DNA of 64,000 nucleotides from Mycobacterium colombiense (GTDB taxonomy: Bacteria; Actinomycetota; Actinomycetes; Mycobacteriales; Mycobacteriaceae), in NCBI RefSeq assembly GCF_001953985.1, contig NZ_MBEI01000035.1, positions 1-64,000 on the forward strand, in the 5' to 3' direction. A program made the translations under genes and the position numbers. Position 1 is the stretch's first letter, and each line of letters starts with the position of its first letter. The notes under the pieces were generated by a model. That model saw only the letters and a list, made by a program, of their open reading frames with translations. It made no database searches and was not told the origin of the DNA. Positions 24,805 through 33,003 of the stretch are shown here, piece after piece.

Positions 24805-25578
24805 ATGGACGCACAGGGCTATTGCATGAGGTGGCGGGAGAACGCCGAGCGCCGCGGCGTGGCCGCGCACGTCGTCGCCGAAATCGCGCGCCGGCACGAC
24901 GTCACCGCCGCGCGCTTCGGGGTCCTCGCGAACATGGCCGAGTTCCACGACCCGCACGGCAAATCGTTCTTCCTGATCCCGCCCTACGCCGACGGCGCGC
25001 GGGCGCGAGCCGCCGCGCTGATGACCTACATCCTCAACGCGGGCACCGGCTACGGTAAGCCGGGCGGACGGACCACCGACTTTCCGGTCACGCCCTACTG
25101 CCCCGCCGAGGTGACGCGAATCATGGCCCGCCAGAACGCAAACCGCTGGAGCTACACCCGCGACGTCGCGTTCGTGCACCGCAACGGCGGGCGGCTGGTC
25201 ACCACCCCCAACGGCATGCTCATGGGCCTGGGCGGCAACTGGATTCAGCGGCTGTTCAGCCGGCGCGGCGGCACCACCTGGGGTGACCTGTTCATGGTCA
25301 ACGCGGGCCGGGTCGCCGACCCCGGCGAGCAGCTTCGCCAGATCGTCGCGTCCGGGCATGCCTGGTATCTCGACGCCGGCGGCACGCCGCGTGCGAGCCG
25401 GCTCGACCTGGACCGGGTGTTGCACCACGAAGAGCGGCACGCCGTGCAATGGGCAGACCGGGGCTATTTGGGCATGCTCGCGGGCTACGGCCGGGAGTTG
25501 TTCCGCGAGTTGGCCTTTGGCGCAGTGAACAGGCTCGAAGCGGATGCGGGCCTGGCCGACGGAGGCTATAGGGCGTGA
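24805..25578 (+). CDS. conserved protein with HExxH metallopeptidase-like motif
   Basis: 257 residues from ATG 24805. No named family is recognised with certainty. Near the C-terminus is 'LHHEERHAVQW' (206-216), an H-E-x-x-H zinc-site pattern in a context resembling DUF4157 ('HE..H..Q'), followed by a short Gly/Tyr-rich helix region. The central part ('NAGTGYGKPGG', 'TTPNGMLMGLGGNW') is well-structured soluble sequence. There is no signal peptide. It overlaps the convergent Sap-family gene by 13 bases. A zinc hydrolase is a plausible but unproven role. Confidence 0.65.
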   Translation: MDAQGYCMRWRENAERRGVAAHVVAEIARRHDVTAARFGVLANMAEFHDPHGKSFFLIPPYADGARARAAALMTYILNAGTGYGKPGGRTTDFPVTPYCPAEVTRIMARQNANRWSYTRDVAFVHRNGGRLVTTPNGMLMGLGGNWIQRLFSRRGGTTWGDLFMVNAGRVADPGEQLRQIVASGHAWYLDAGGTPRASRLDLDRVLHHEERHAVQWADRGYLGMLAGYGRELFRELAFGAVNRLEADAGLADGGYRA

Positions 25579-26237
25579 ATCCCGTGATAGAGCACCATCG
25601 CACCGATCACGACGAAGACCGCCGCGAGTAGGGCGCCGTTGTTGCGGTCCATCCAGTCCTTGAGCCTGGCCAGGGTGTCGTCGAGGCGGCTACCGGCCGC
25701 CGCGTAGGCCAATATCGGGATCGCCACGCTGGAGGCGGCGATGGCCACGAAGAACGCGGCCGCCACCCAGTCACCGGCGAGGCCGAGCCCGCTGGTGCCG
25801 ATGCCCAGTCCCGCGGGGACGCAGATGAGCGCCACATCCGGCCGCACCACGGCCAGCGCGGCCCCGGTGATCCCCGCCCGCGCCGGGGTGATGCTGGCGA
25901 ACGAGCGCATCCAGGCCGGGGATTCGGCCTGGCCGTGCCGGTTGAGCCAGCGGTAGATGCCGTACACGATCAGCGCGGACCCGAGCACCACGCGCAGCCA
26001 CGACGACCACCGCGGGGGCGCCTTGTCCAGCCCGCCCAGCAGGCCGGAGCCCGCGACGGCGATCGCCGTCAGCGCGGCCAGGCTCAGCACCCAGCCGCCC
26101 AGAAACGCGAGGCTGCTCGGCCGCGGCCGCGGCGCCTGCAGCACCAACACCGCCGGAATGACGGTCAGCGGTGAGAGGGAGATGACCAGTCCAAGCGGAA
26201 CGAGCCCGGTCAGCACCGTCCCCCAGCTTCCTGCCAT
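25566..26237 (-). CDS. Sap/GAP family integral membrane protein 1
   Basis: 223 residues from ATG 26237 (AAGGA nine bases upstream; ATG 26246 is an alternative). About six membrane helices: the 'ISLSPLTVIPAVLVLQAPRPRPSS' loop after the first helix is split here and is the family hallmark, followed by 'FLGGWVLSLAALTA' and a late 'VAIPILAYA'. The family (sulfolipid-1-addressing protein/GPL-addressing protein, LysE-like) is linked to moving surface glycolipids in mycobacteria. It is a tandem paralogue of 26293-26967; the glycolipid is unknown. Confidence 0.84.
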   Translation of the reverse strand: MAGSWGTVLTGLVPLGLVISLSPLTVIPAVLVLQAPRPRPSSLAFLGGWVLSLAALTAIAVAGSGLLGGLDKAPPRWSSWLRVVLGSALIVYGIYRWLNRHGQAESPAWMRSFASITPARAGITGAALAVVRPDVALICVPAGLGIGTSGLGLAGDWVAAAFFVAIAASSVAIPILAYAAAGSRLDDTLARLKDWMDRNNGALLAAVFVVIGAMVLYHGIHAL

Positions 26238-26292
26238 GGGCGGCATCCTTTCATTGCCGCGGGCGATGCGACGTCGAACGCGCCGAACCGAA

Positions 26293-26967
26293 TCAGGCCA
26301 GCGTGCGAATTCCGTTGTAGAGCACCATCAACCCGATCAGGAACAGGATGACGGCCATCATCGCGTCGTGGTTCGCCTCCATCCAGGCCTTGAGACGTTC
26401 CAGGACATCGTCGAGTCGGTCCCCGGCGCCGACGTAGGCCAAGACCGGGATGGCGACCGTCGACGCGGCGAGCACGACGAAGATCGCGGCCGCGATCACC
26501 TGGGCGCCGGCGCTCAGGCTGCTATTGCCGACGGCCAGGCCGGCGGCCGCGCACAGGATCAGCACCTCGGGCCGCAGCGGCACCAGCACGGCCCCCATCA
26601 CCCCCGCGCGCACCGGCGACAGGGTGGAGAACGACCGCATCCAGCGTGGCATGCCGCGCTGCCGATGCCGGGTGAACCAGTGGTAGGCCGCCAGTGCGAG
26701 GAGCGCCACGCCGAAGGCCAGCCGCACCCAGGCCGCCCATTTCGGCGGGGTCGCGTGGAAGCCACTGAGCAACTCCGACCCGCTGACGAAGGCGGCGGTG
26801 AGGGCGACCAGGGCCAGCAGCCAACCGCCCAGAAAGGAGAGACTGGCCGGGCGCGGTCGAGGCGCGTGCAGCACCAGCACGGCGGGGATGACCGTGATCG
26901 GGGACAGCGCGATGACCGCCGCCAACGCGACGAGTTTGCTCAGCACCGAGGTCCAACTTGTGTCCAC
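26293..26967 (-). CDS. Sap/GAP family integral membrane protein 2
   Basis: 224 residues if started at GTG 26967, which aligns with the start of its tandem paralogue (TTG 26976 is the alternative). The same six-helix pattern and the 'ALSPITVIPAVLVLHAPRPR' signature are present, with 'SFLGGWLLALVALTA', 'RWMRSFSTLSPVRAG' and 'VAIPVLAYVGAGDRLDD'. It is 55 bp upstream of the other copy and probably in one transcript. Likely participates in glycolipid traffic by family knowledge. Confidence 0.83.
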   Translation of the reverse strand: MDTSWTSVLSKLVALAAVIALSPITVIPAVLVLHAPRPRPASLSFLGGWLLALVALTAAFVSGSELLSGFHATPPKWAAWVRLAFGVALLALAAYHWFTRHRQRGMPRWMRSFSTLSPVRAGVMGAVLVPLRPEVLILCAAAGLAVGNSSLSAGAQVIAAAIFVVLAASTVAIPVLAYVGAGDRLDDVLERLKAWMEANHDAMMAVILFLIGLMVLYNGIRTLA

Positions 26968-27020
26968 GGGCAGCAATCATCGCATTGGCGTGGCGCTCAC
27001 GCCGCGGTTGACCGGGCCGG

Positions 27021-27326
27021 TCAGCCTTTGCGGCGCAGCGTCCAGGCGGGCACCCAGTGCGTCACCGTCCTGCGCTTGGAGCCGTACGCGACGGGATAGG
27101 TCACCAGCCCCCACCAGTCGCCCTGCTCGCACAGGCCCCAGCAACTCAACCATCCCTCGACGACCTTGTGCAGCTGCAGACCGTTGGGCTGATACCGCCC
27201 CGAGCGGTGCGGCTCGCGCGGGAAGAGCACCGTCAGGTCGACCAGAACCGCGACCGCCGGACGCACCACCCGAAACGGGCTCCGGACCGGCTGGCCGTTG
27301 TACCCGATCGACGCGAGCGAACCCAT
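27021..27326 (-). CDS. conserved hypothetical 101-residue protein
   Basis: From ATG 27326, 101 residues; a longer open frame continuing upstream is a shadow of the glycosyltransferase gene. The sequence has a hydrophobic 'VVRPAVAVLVDLTVLF' and a C-terminal Trp/Gly-rich part ('WWGLVTYPVAYG', 'THWVPAW') with two cysteines in 'SCWGLCEQ'. Codon usage is normal for the neighbourhood. I do not recognise the family. Confidence 0.65.
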   Translation of the reverse strand: MGSLASIGYNGQPVRSPFRVVRPAVAVLVDLTVLFPREPHRSGRYQPNGLQLHKVVEGWLSCWGLCEQGDWWGLVTYPVAYGSKRRTVTHWVPAWTLRRKG

Positions 27327-27437
27327 TGATCGATCATACGTTCGAATAGACGGCGGGTTGAGCCCCATGAGCGGCCCGGTTCGCTTCTGGCAACATAGCG
27401 GTGTGCTCAGCCAAACCGCGACGTCCCGGGCGGTTCG

Positions 27438-29000
27438 GTGAGCATCGGAACCACCGAGGCAGCCCGGCGTCGCCGCGGCGTGCTGGGCGGCCACCGACCG
27501 GCCGTACCGGCCGCGCTGGACCCGGTGATCGTCGCGATCGTGGCCGCCGCGGTGAGCATGGCCGGCGCCGCCCGCCCCTCCTTCTGGTACGACGAGGCCG
27601 CGACCATCTCGGCCGCCTACAGCCGGTCGCTGGCCCAGATGTGGCACATGCTGGGCAACGTCGACGCCGTCCACGGCCTGTATTACCTGCTCATGCACGC
27701 CTGGTTCCAGGTTTTCCCGCCCACCGAGTTCTGGTCGCGCACGCCCAGCGCCCTGGCGGTGGGCGCCGTCGGCGCCGGCGTCGTCGTGCTGGGCAAGCAG
27801 TTCTCGTCCCGCACCGTCGCAGTGGCCTCCGGGGTGTTCTGCGCGATCCTGCCGCGGACCACCTGGGCGGGCATCGAGGCCCGCCCCTATGCCATGTCGA
27901 TGATGGCCGCCGTGTGGCTGACCGTCCTGCTGGTCTATGCCGCGCGCCGTGACACCGGTTGGCTGTGGCTGTCCTATGCCGTCGCGTTGGCCGGCTCGAT
28001 CGTGCTGGACGCCTACCTCGCGCTGCTGCTGGCGGCCTACGCCGTGTTCATCGGCATCTTCCACCGGAGCCGAACGGCGTTGCTGGGCTTCGTGATTGCG
28101 TCGACCGTGGCCGTCGGCGCGCTGATGCCGTTTCTGATGACGGTCGCCGGGCAGGCGCACCAGATCAGTTGGGTCGCGCCCATCGGCCACCGCACCATCG
28201 AAGACGTGCTGATGCAGCAGTATTTCGAACGATGCCCGCCGTTCGCCGTGCTGTCGGCGTTGTTGATCGGTGCGGCAATCGTGTTGTGGCTCAGCGGGTC
28301 CGCGCGCTTGGCGGATGCGCAGCGCCAGCTGCTGGTGCTCGCGACGGGGTGGCTCGTGGCGCCGACGGCCGCGATCGTGATGTATTCGGCGCTGGTTCAT
28401 CCGATCTACACGCCGCGCTACCTGTGTTTCACCGCGCCGGCGCTGGCGCTGATCCTGGGCGTCTGCGGTGGCGCGGTGGCCGCCAAGCCGTGGGTGACGA
28501 CGGCGGTCGTCGGCCTTTTCGCGGTGGCCGCTGCGCCCAATTACGTTCGGGTGCAACGTAACCCGTATGCCAAGTACGGCATGGACTACAGTCAGGTCGC
28601 CGACCTGATCACCGCAAAGGCCGCGCCGGGCGATTGCCTACTGGTGAACGACACGGTGACGTTCATGCCGGCGCCCATGCGCCCACTGCTGGCGGCGCGC
28701 CCGGACGCCTATCGCAAACTGATCGATCTCACGCTGTGGCAGAAGGCGACCGACCGCAACGACGTGTTCGACACCAATCTCATCCCCGAGGTGGTGGCCC
28801 GGCCGCTGAGCCAGTGCGGCGTCGTCTGGATCATCACCCAGGCCGACGCGTCCCAGCCGGCGCACGAGCAGGGTGCGGCGCTGCCGCCCGGCCCGGTCTA
28901 TTGGGCGAGCACCGCCTTCGCGGTGCCGCACGACCTGGGTTTCCGGCTGGTGGAGCGCTGGCAGTTCAATCTGGTCCAGGTGCTCAAAGCCCAGCGATAG
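27438..29000 (+). CDS. GT-C type (GT39-like) membrane glycosyltransferase
   Basis: 520 residues with about ten membrane helices. The first extracytoplasmic loop has the acidic pair Asp52-Glu53 in 'SFWYDEAAT', the catalytic metal/base motif of polyprenyl-phosphate-dependent GT-C enzymes. It is expected to transfer a mannose or other sugar from a polyprenyl-phosphate donor outside the membrane. Acceptor unknown: glycolipid, arabinan/mannan or protein are all possible. It ends directly against the stop of the convergent GH16 gene, with no bases between. Confidence 0.83.
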   Translation: MSIGTTEAARRRRGVLGGHRPAVPAALDPVIVAIVAAAVSMAGAARPSFWYDEAATISAAYSRSLAQMWHMLGNVDAVHGLYYLLMHAWFQVFPPTEFWSRTPSALAVGAVGAGVVVLGKQFSSRTVAVASGVFCAILPRTTWAGIEARPYAMSMMAAVWLTVLLVYAARRDTGWLWLSYAVALAGSIVLDAYLALLLAAYAVFIGIFHRSRTALLGFVIASTVAVGALMPFLMTVAGQAHQISWVAPIGHRTIEDVLMQQYFERCPPFAVLSALLIGAAIVLWLSGSARLADAQRQLLVLATGWLVAPTAAIVMYSALVHPIYTPRYLCFTAPALALILGVCGGAVAAKPWVTTAVVGLFAVAAAPNYVRVQRNPYAKYGMDYSQVADLITAKAAPGDCLLVNDTVTFMPAPMRPLLAARPDAYRKLIDLTLWQKATDRNDVFDTNLIPEVVARPLSQCGVVWIITQADASQPAHEQGAALPPGPVYWASTAFAVPHDLGFRLVERWQFNLVQVLKAQR

Positions 29001-29828
29001 TCACCAGATGTGGATCCAGTCGATGAGCATGTCCGCCGGGAGCCCGGCTGCGGCCGGATCGCCGGCGCCGACGCCACCGACCGCGAGCGTGAACATGGGC
29101 GTCATCCAGTAGCCGGGATTGTTGAACGGCCACCGGAAGTCGTCGGGGGCGCCCCCGTGGACGTGGATGGGTTTGTTCGGGACGCTGAAGTACTGCGCCC
29201 CGTCGCGGGCGAATTGAAACCCTTCCTCGCCCCAATGCATTCGCCAGGTGTGCCAGGCGCCGTCGACCATGCCGGGGATGGACTTGCCCTCCCAGGTTTT
29301 GCCGTTCGACGCGGCGTGCACCGTCGTTCCCGGGGGCCACGAGCCATTGCCGTACCACTCGAAAAGGTCAACCTCGCCGTCCGGCAGCGGATCCTCGTTG
29401 ACACCCCAGAAGGCCGACCAGAGGCCCGGCTCCAAGCAGTCCAGCTTGATCCGCGCCTCCCAGGTCTGGTTGATCATGCTGCGGAAGTTGCCCCGCAGTT
29501 TGGCGCCGTAGTAGGTGTCCCCTTCTCGGGTGGCACGCAAGACGAGATTGGAATTGCCATCCTGGAAGACGTTTCGGCGGTCGTCGCGGTATATCCCCGC
29601 GACCGGCGGGAACACGTCGTCCTGCCAGGTCTGGACGGTCCATTTGCCCGGATCGGGAGCCGAGCCAGCCGGGCCGTCGAACTCGTCGGCGAAGATGTAG
29701 CTGCCGCCGCCCGCCGACGGCGCGGCCGGCACCGACGGGCCCGACGGGGTGGCCCAGGCACCCGGCAAGCGCATCGCAGCCCCGATCATGCCGAGGCCCG
29801 ACATCAACATCATGCTGCGACGATCCAT
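29001..29828 (-). CDS. secreted GH16 beta-1,3-glucanase-like protein (Rv0315-like)
   Basis: 275 residues. The N-terminus 'MDRRSMMLMSGLGMIGAAM' with an Arg-Arg pair suggests a Tat signal. The catalytic GH16 signature E-x-D-x-x-E is intact in 'GEVDLFEWYG' (Glu152, Asp154, Glu157), within a jelly-roll-like sequence ('FADEFDG' near 46, 'WSAFWGVNED' near 137). The orthologue Rv0315 is described as a beta-1,3-glucanase precursor. Secreted; the natural substrate in mycobacteria is unclear. Confidence 0.92.
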   Translation of the reverse strand: MDRRSMMLMSGLGMIGAAMRLPGAWATPSGPSVPAAPSAGGGSYIFADEFDGPAGSAPDPGKWTVQTWQDDVFPPVAGIYRDDRRNVFQDGNSNLVLRATREGDTYYGAKLRGNFRSMINQTWEARIKLDCLEPGLWSAFWGVNEDPLPDGEVDLFEWYGNGSWPPGTTVHAASNGKTWEGKSIPGMVDGAWHTWRMHWGEEGFQFARDGAQYFSVPNKPIHVHGGAPDDFRWPFNNPGYWMTPMFTLAVGGVGAGDPAAAGLPADMLIDWIHIW

Positions 29829-30074
29829 CTAAACCACCAATCGTTCAAAGCCGGCTCGTCAAGCTCGGCGCGATCTCCCCAGGCAACTCTCGCAAACGGT
29901 GTTATGAAACCACGCGGTGGGGTGGCCCGCATCCCGCCGTCGCGACCCGCGCGCGGCGTTCCCGGTCGCGACCCGCGCGCCGGTCCGTCGTCGCCATCGC
30001 CCTGGCATAAGTAAGCGACGATAGCAGTTGCGGGGCCGACTTCCTGGGATTTCCGGCACCAACCATCAACGACG

Positions 30075-30102
30075 TTGACATCCCCCGCGCCGCTGGTATC
30101 AA
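30075..30102 (+). promoter_or_regulatory. candidate promoter in the 29829-30134 divergent intergenic region
   Basis: TTGACA (30075-30080) and TATCAA (30097-30102) are 16 bases apart, upstream of the PadR-like gene. The rest of the 306-bp region holds nothing else I can assign; open frames across it look like shadows. Confidence 0.35.
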
Positions 30103-30134
30103 GGAGATTGATGGTTTGAGAAAGGAAAACAGCC

Positions 30135-30752
30135 ATGTCTCATGGATTCTTCGGTGGTTTCGGTGGACCCGGTTTCGGCGGTCCCGGCTTTGGTGGACCC
30201 GGCTTCGGTGGCCCGGGCTTTGGTGGTCCGGGCTTTGGTGGTCCGGGCTTCGGCGGCCCGGGTGCGGGCGGTCCCGGCTTCGCGCCCTTCGGCAAGCGGC
30301 ACGGCCTCAAGCGCGCGGCGTTCGTCACCGCGGCATTGCTGTTGGACGGGCCGGCCGACGCCGCGCAGGTGGTGCAGCGCGTGTCCGACGCGACCGGCGG
30401 CGCGTTCACCCCGCCGCAGGACGTGGCAGAGCTGGCGATCGGCATTCTCGCCGGCCGCGGCGTGGTCACCGTCGACGGCGGCGTGGCGACGCTGACCGAA
30501 CTCGGCCGAAACCTGTTGGCCTGGCGCGGAATCAGCAGCGAGACCGCGCACGCCTTCCTGGGCCGGGCGGCCAAGTTCGGCGACGTTCTCAAGATCCGCA
30601 AGGAGTTCTTCGAGATCGCCGGGTTGGCCCGCACCATCGCATGGACGGGCACCGACGAGCAGAAGCAGCAGCTCGCCGAGACCCGGACCAAGGTGCTCGA
30701 GGCGCTGACCGATGCCCGCAAGGCGCTGCACCGGGTTCTCGGCGAGTCCTAG
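30135..30752 (+). CDS. PadR-like winged-helix protein with Gly-rich N-terminal repeats
   Basis: 205 residues from ATG 30135 (AAAGGAAA upstream). The first 50 residues are about ten 'GGPGF' repeats. Residues about 60-130 form a winged helix ('KRAAFVTAALLLDGPADAAQVVQRVSDATGG', split here, and 'LAGRGVVTVDGGVATLTELGR'), followed by a long C-terminal helical region typical of PadR regulators ('TRTKVLEALTDARKAL'). It probably binds DNA as a dimer; target unknown, perhaps its own promoter. Its stop overlaps that of the convergent oxidoreductase by three bases. Confidence 0.8.
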   Translation: MSHGFFGGFGGPGFGGPGFGGPGFGGPGFGGPGFGGPGFGGPGAGGPGFAPFGKRHGLKRAAFVTAALLLDGPADAAQVVQRVSDATGGAFTPPQDVAELAIGILAGRGVVTVDGGVATLTELGRNLLAWRGISSETAHAFLGRAAKFGDVLKIRKEFFEIAGLARTIAWTGTDEQKQQLAETRTKVLEALTDARKALHRVLGES

Positions 30753-31768
30753 CGGGGGCTGGGTTCGCTGAGCCTGACCAGGGTCTTGCCGACGTTGACG
30801 CCGGTGAAGAGGCCGTTGAGGGCATCGACACAGGACTCGATGCCCTCAAAGATGGTCTGCCGGTGGTGAAGTCGGCCTTCGGCCTCCCACCGGCGTAGCG
30901 CGGCGAACGCCTCGTCGAAGCGGCCCCACTGATCGAGCGCATTGAACCCCTGCATCAGCGCGGTCTTGGACAGCAGGTTCACGTAGTTGGACGGCCCGGG
31001 GTGGTCTCCGGTGAGGTAGCTCGAGATGACGCCGCACAGGACGACGCGCGCGCGGGCGGCCAGGCGGCCCAGCACGGCGTTGAGGATCGGGCCGCCCACG
31101 TTGTCGAAGTAGACGTCGACGCGTTGCGGGCAATGCTTTTTCAGCGCCGCCGCGAGGTCGTCGTTCTTGTAGTCGATGCACGCGTCGAACCCGAAGTCCT
31201 CCACCACCGCCCGGCATTTCTCCGGCCCGCCCGCGATGCCCACCACCCGGGCGCCGGCGATCTTGGCGATCTGCCCGGCGACCGACCCGGTGGCACCCGC
31301 GGCCGCCGACACCACCACCGTCTCCCCGGGCTGCGGCCGGCCGATGTCGGTCATCCCGAAATAGGCGGTGGCGCCGGTCGGCCCGTAGACGGACATGATG
31401 GCCAGCTGATCGTCCTCGCCCGGGATGGGCGTGCTGAACAGGTCGTCGCGGATGAGCGCGTATTCCTGGAAGCCGGTCAGCGTGGTGACGACGTCGCCGA
31501 CGGCGTAGGCGTCGCACCGCGACGCGACCACCTCGCCGATCCCGGCCGCCCGGATGACCTCGCCCAGCTGCACCGGCGGGAGATAGCTGGGCTGGTCGTC
31601 CAGCCAGGTGCGCGCGGCGGCGTCGATGCCGACATAGGTGGTCCGCAACAGCGCCTCGCCGTCGGCGGGTTCGGGCGCGGGGGTGGTGACCATTTCCGTG
31701 TCATCCGGCTGTACAAGCCCGGAGGGGCGACGACGAAGGAGGACCTGGCGATTCGGCAAATCGGGCAC
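30749..31768 (-). CDS. NADP-dependent MDR-family oxidoreductase (PTGR/CurA-like)
   Basis: 339 residues from GTG 31768 ('PDLPNRQVLLRRRPSG'), the family's usual opening; the frame extends to 31828 but would then overlap the divergent gene's start. Medium-chain dehydrogenase without zinc ligands: 'YGPTGATAYFGMTDIG' near 145, the NADP site 'VVVSAAAGATGSVAGQIAKIAG', and 'YFDNVGGPILNAVL'. Such enzymes reduce the double bond of enones/alkenals with NADPH. Substrate unknown. Confidence 0.87.
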   Translation of the reverse strand: MPDLPNRQVLLRRRPSGLVQPDDTEMVTTPAPEPADGEALLRTTYVGIDAAARTWLDDQPSYLPPVQLGEVIRAAGIGEVVASRCDAYAVGDVVTTLTGFQEYALIRDDLFSTPIPGEDDQLAIMSVYGPTGATAYFGMTDIGRPQPGETVVVSAAAGATGSVAGQIAKIAGARVVGIAGGPEKCRAVVEDFGFDACIDYKNDDLAAALKKHCPQRVDVYFDNVGGPILNAVLGRLAARARVVLCGVISSYLTGDHPGPSNYVNLLSKTALMQGFNALDQWGRFDEAFAALRRWEAEGRLHHRQTIFEGIESCVDALNGLFTGVNVGKTLVRLSEPSPR

Positions 31769-31826
31769 GATCGTAAAAACTACCGAACGGGCCGAAAACG
31801 CAGAAGCGAATGGCATATTCATTCCC

Positions 31827-32510
31827 ATGGCAGCAAACGAAGACCCGGAAGACCGGATCCGGGAACTCGAGCGCCCGCTCGCCGAGACGGCCCGGGCGTC
31901 AGAACAGGGCAGTTCGCAGCCCGCCGGCCAGAATTATCCGCCCGGCCCGGCAGGCCCCCCACCCCCGCCGCCGGCACCGTGGACCTACGGTGGCCCACCC
32001 CAGCAACGCCCCTCCAGCAACCGCGTCTGGTGGATCCTCGGCACGGTCGTCGTCATCGGCATATTGGCGCTCGCGGGTGGCATCGCGGCCTTTGCCGCAC
32101 ACCAGCTCTCCGGCGTGAAGTCGATCATCGCCACGCCGCCGACCATCTCCAAAACGTTTAGTCCGCCGAGCATTTCGACGAAACCCGGCCCGTCGACCTC
32201 ACGCAGGAGGTCACCCTCGCCGTCGACCTCGCCCGCCGCACCGCCGGGCACCGAGCTCAGCGTCGCCGGCATCAACGAGAACCGGACCATCGCCTGCAAC
32301 GACAACATCGTCAGCGTCAGTGGGGTTTCCAACACGGTGACGATCACCGGGCATTGCACCAGCCTGTCGGTGTCCGGCGTGCAGAATTCGATCACCATCG
32401 AGGCCGTCGACAGCATCGAGGCCTCCGGCTTCGACAACAAGGTCACCTACCACTCGGGCGCACCGAAGATCAGCAACTCCGGCGGGTCGAACGTGGTGCA
32501 GCAGGGCTGA
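31827..32510 (+). CDS. DUF3060-type membrane-anchored protein
   Basis: 227 residues from ATG 31827. A cytoplasmic Pro-rich part (about 35-65) precedes one membrane helix ('VWWILGTVVVIGILALAGG', about 67-90), then a Ser/Pro linker and a C-terminal beta-rich domain with repeated 'VSVSGVSNTVTI', 'LSVSGVQNSITIE' and 'IEASGFDNKVTYH' strands, the DUF3060 beta-solenoid-like pattern. Two cysteines ('IACNDN', 'GHCTS') may pair. Exported orientation is inferred. Function unknown. Confidence 0.78.
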   Translation: MAANEDPEDRIRELERPLAETARASEQGSSQPAGQNYPPGPAGPPPPPPAPWTYGGPPQQRPSSNRVWWILGTVVVIGILALAGGIAAFAAHQLSGVKSIIATPPTISKTFSPPSISTKPGPSTSRRRSPSPSTSPAAPPGTELSVAGINENRTIACNDNIVSVSGVSNTVTITGHCTSLSVSGVQNSITIEAVDSIEASGFDNKVTYHSGAPKISNSGGSNVVQQG

Positions 32511-32523
32511 GCCGAAACGGCTG

Positions 32524-32937
32524 CTACGCAGGCCCTTCGGCGGCATCATCGTCGACGACCTCTTCGGTATCGTCGTCGAGGACGCTGACCGCGATGCCAT
32601 AGGGCAGGAAACGCACCTTGCGTTTGGGATCGACGTTTTCCTTGTTCGCCCGCAGTGCGTCGAGCTCGGTCGCATAGACCTGTTCGACGCGCGCGCCACC
32701 GCTGGCGTCCACCGTGTAGATGGCCCACACACCCTCACCGGCTTCGCCGGCGGTTTCCGGGGCACTGCGCGGGCGCCGCGACAGGTCGTCGAAAACGGCG
32801 GACCAGCCCCCCCGGCCACCGGGAGCGGCCACAAACTTGCTGACCCGCTCGAAAACGTCGCGCAACCCTTCGCTGCCCTCCCGGATCATTCGATCGAACT
32901 CGTCGGGGTCGAATCCGAATCCACTGTGCTCGCCCAC
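32524..32937 (-). CDS. conserved hypothetical protein (Rv0313-like)
   Basis: 137 residues, acidic at the end ('VLDDDTEEVVDDDAAEG'). It begins 'MGEHSGFGFDPDEFDRMI' and has a central small domain ('GVWAIYTVDASGGARVEQVYATELDALRAN', split here). Position and length match Rv0313 beside Rv0312. No catalytic motif is seen. Downstream of the Hsp70-like genes in the same direction would require passing 32938-33003, so it may be the last gene of that cluster. Confidence 0.78.
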   Translation of the reverse strand: MGEHSGFGFDPDEFDRMIREGSEGLRDVFERVSKFVAAPGGRGGWSAVFDDLSRRPRSAPETAGEAGEGVWAIYTVDASGGARVEQVYATELDALRANKENVDPKRKVRFLPYGIAVSVLDDDTEEVVDDDAAEGPA

Positions 32938-33003
32938 GCGACCTCCTAGGCGCTCGTGCCGTAACTGCCAGTGTGCGCTCAGTCGGCAGGGTTTGCCACG
33001 TGC

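Noticed and set aside
27021..28556. A 511-residue minus-strand frame over the glycosyltransferase gene
   Set aside because: Only the last 101 residues look like protein; the rest is His/Gln/Arg-rich shadow of the plus-strand gene.
29810..30136. 108-residue minus-strand frame in the intergenic region before the PadR-like gene
   Set aside because: No ribosome site, overlaps the GH16 start, and composition is not protein-like.
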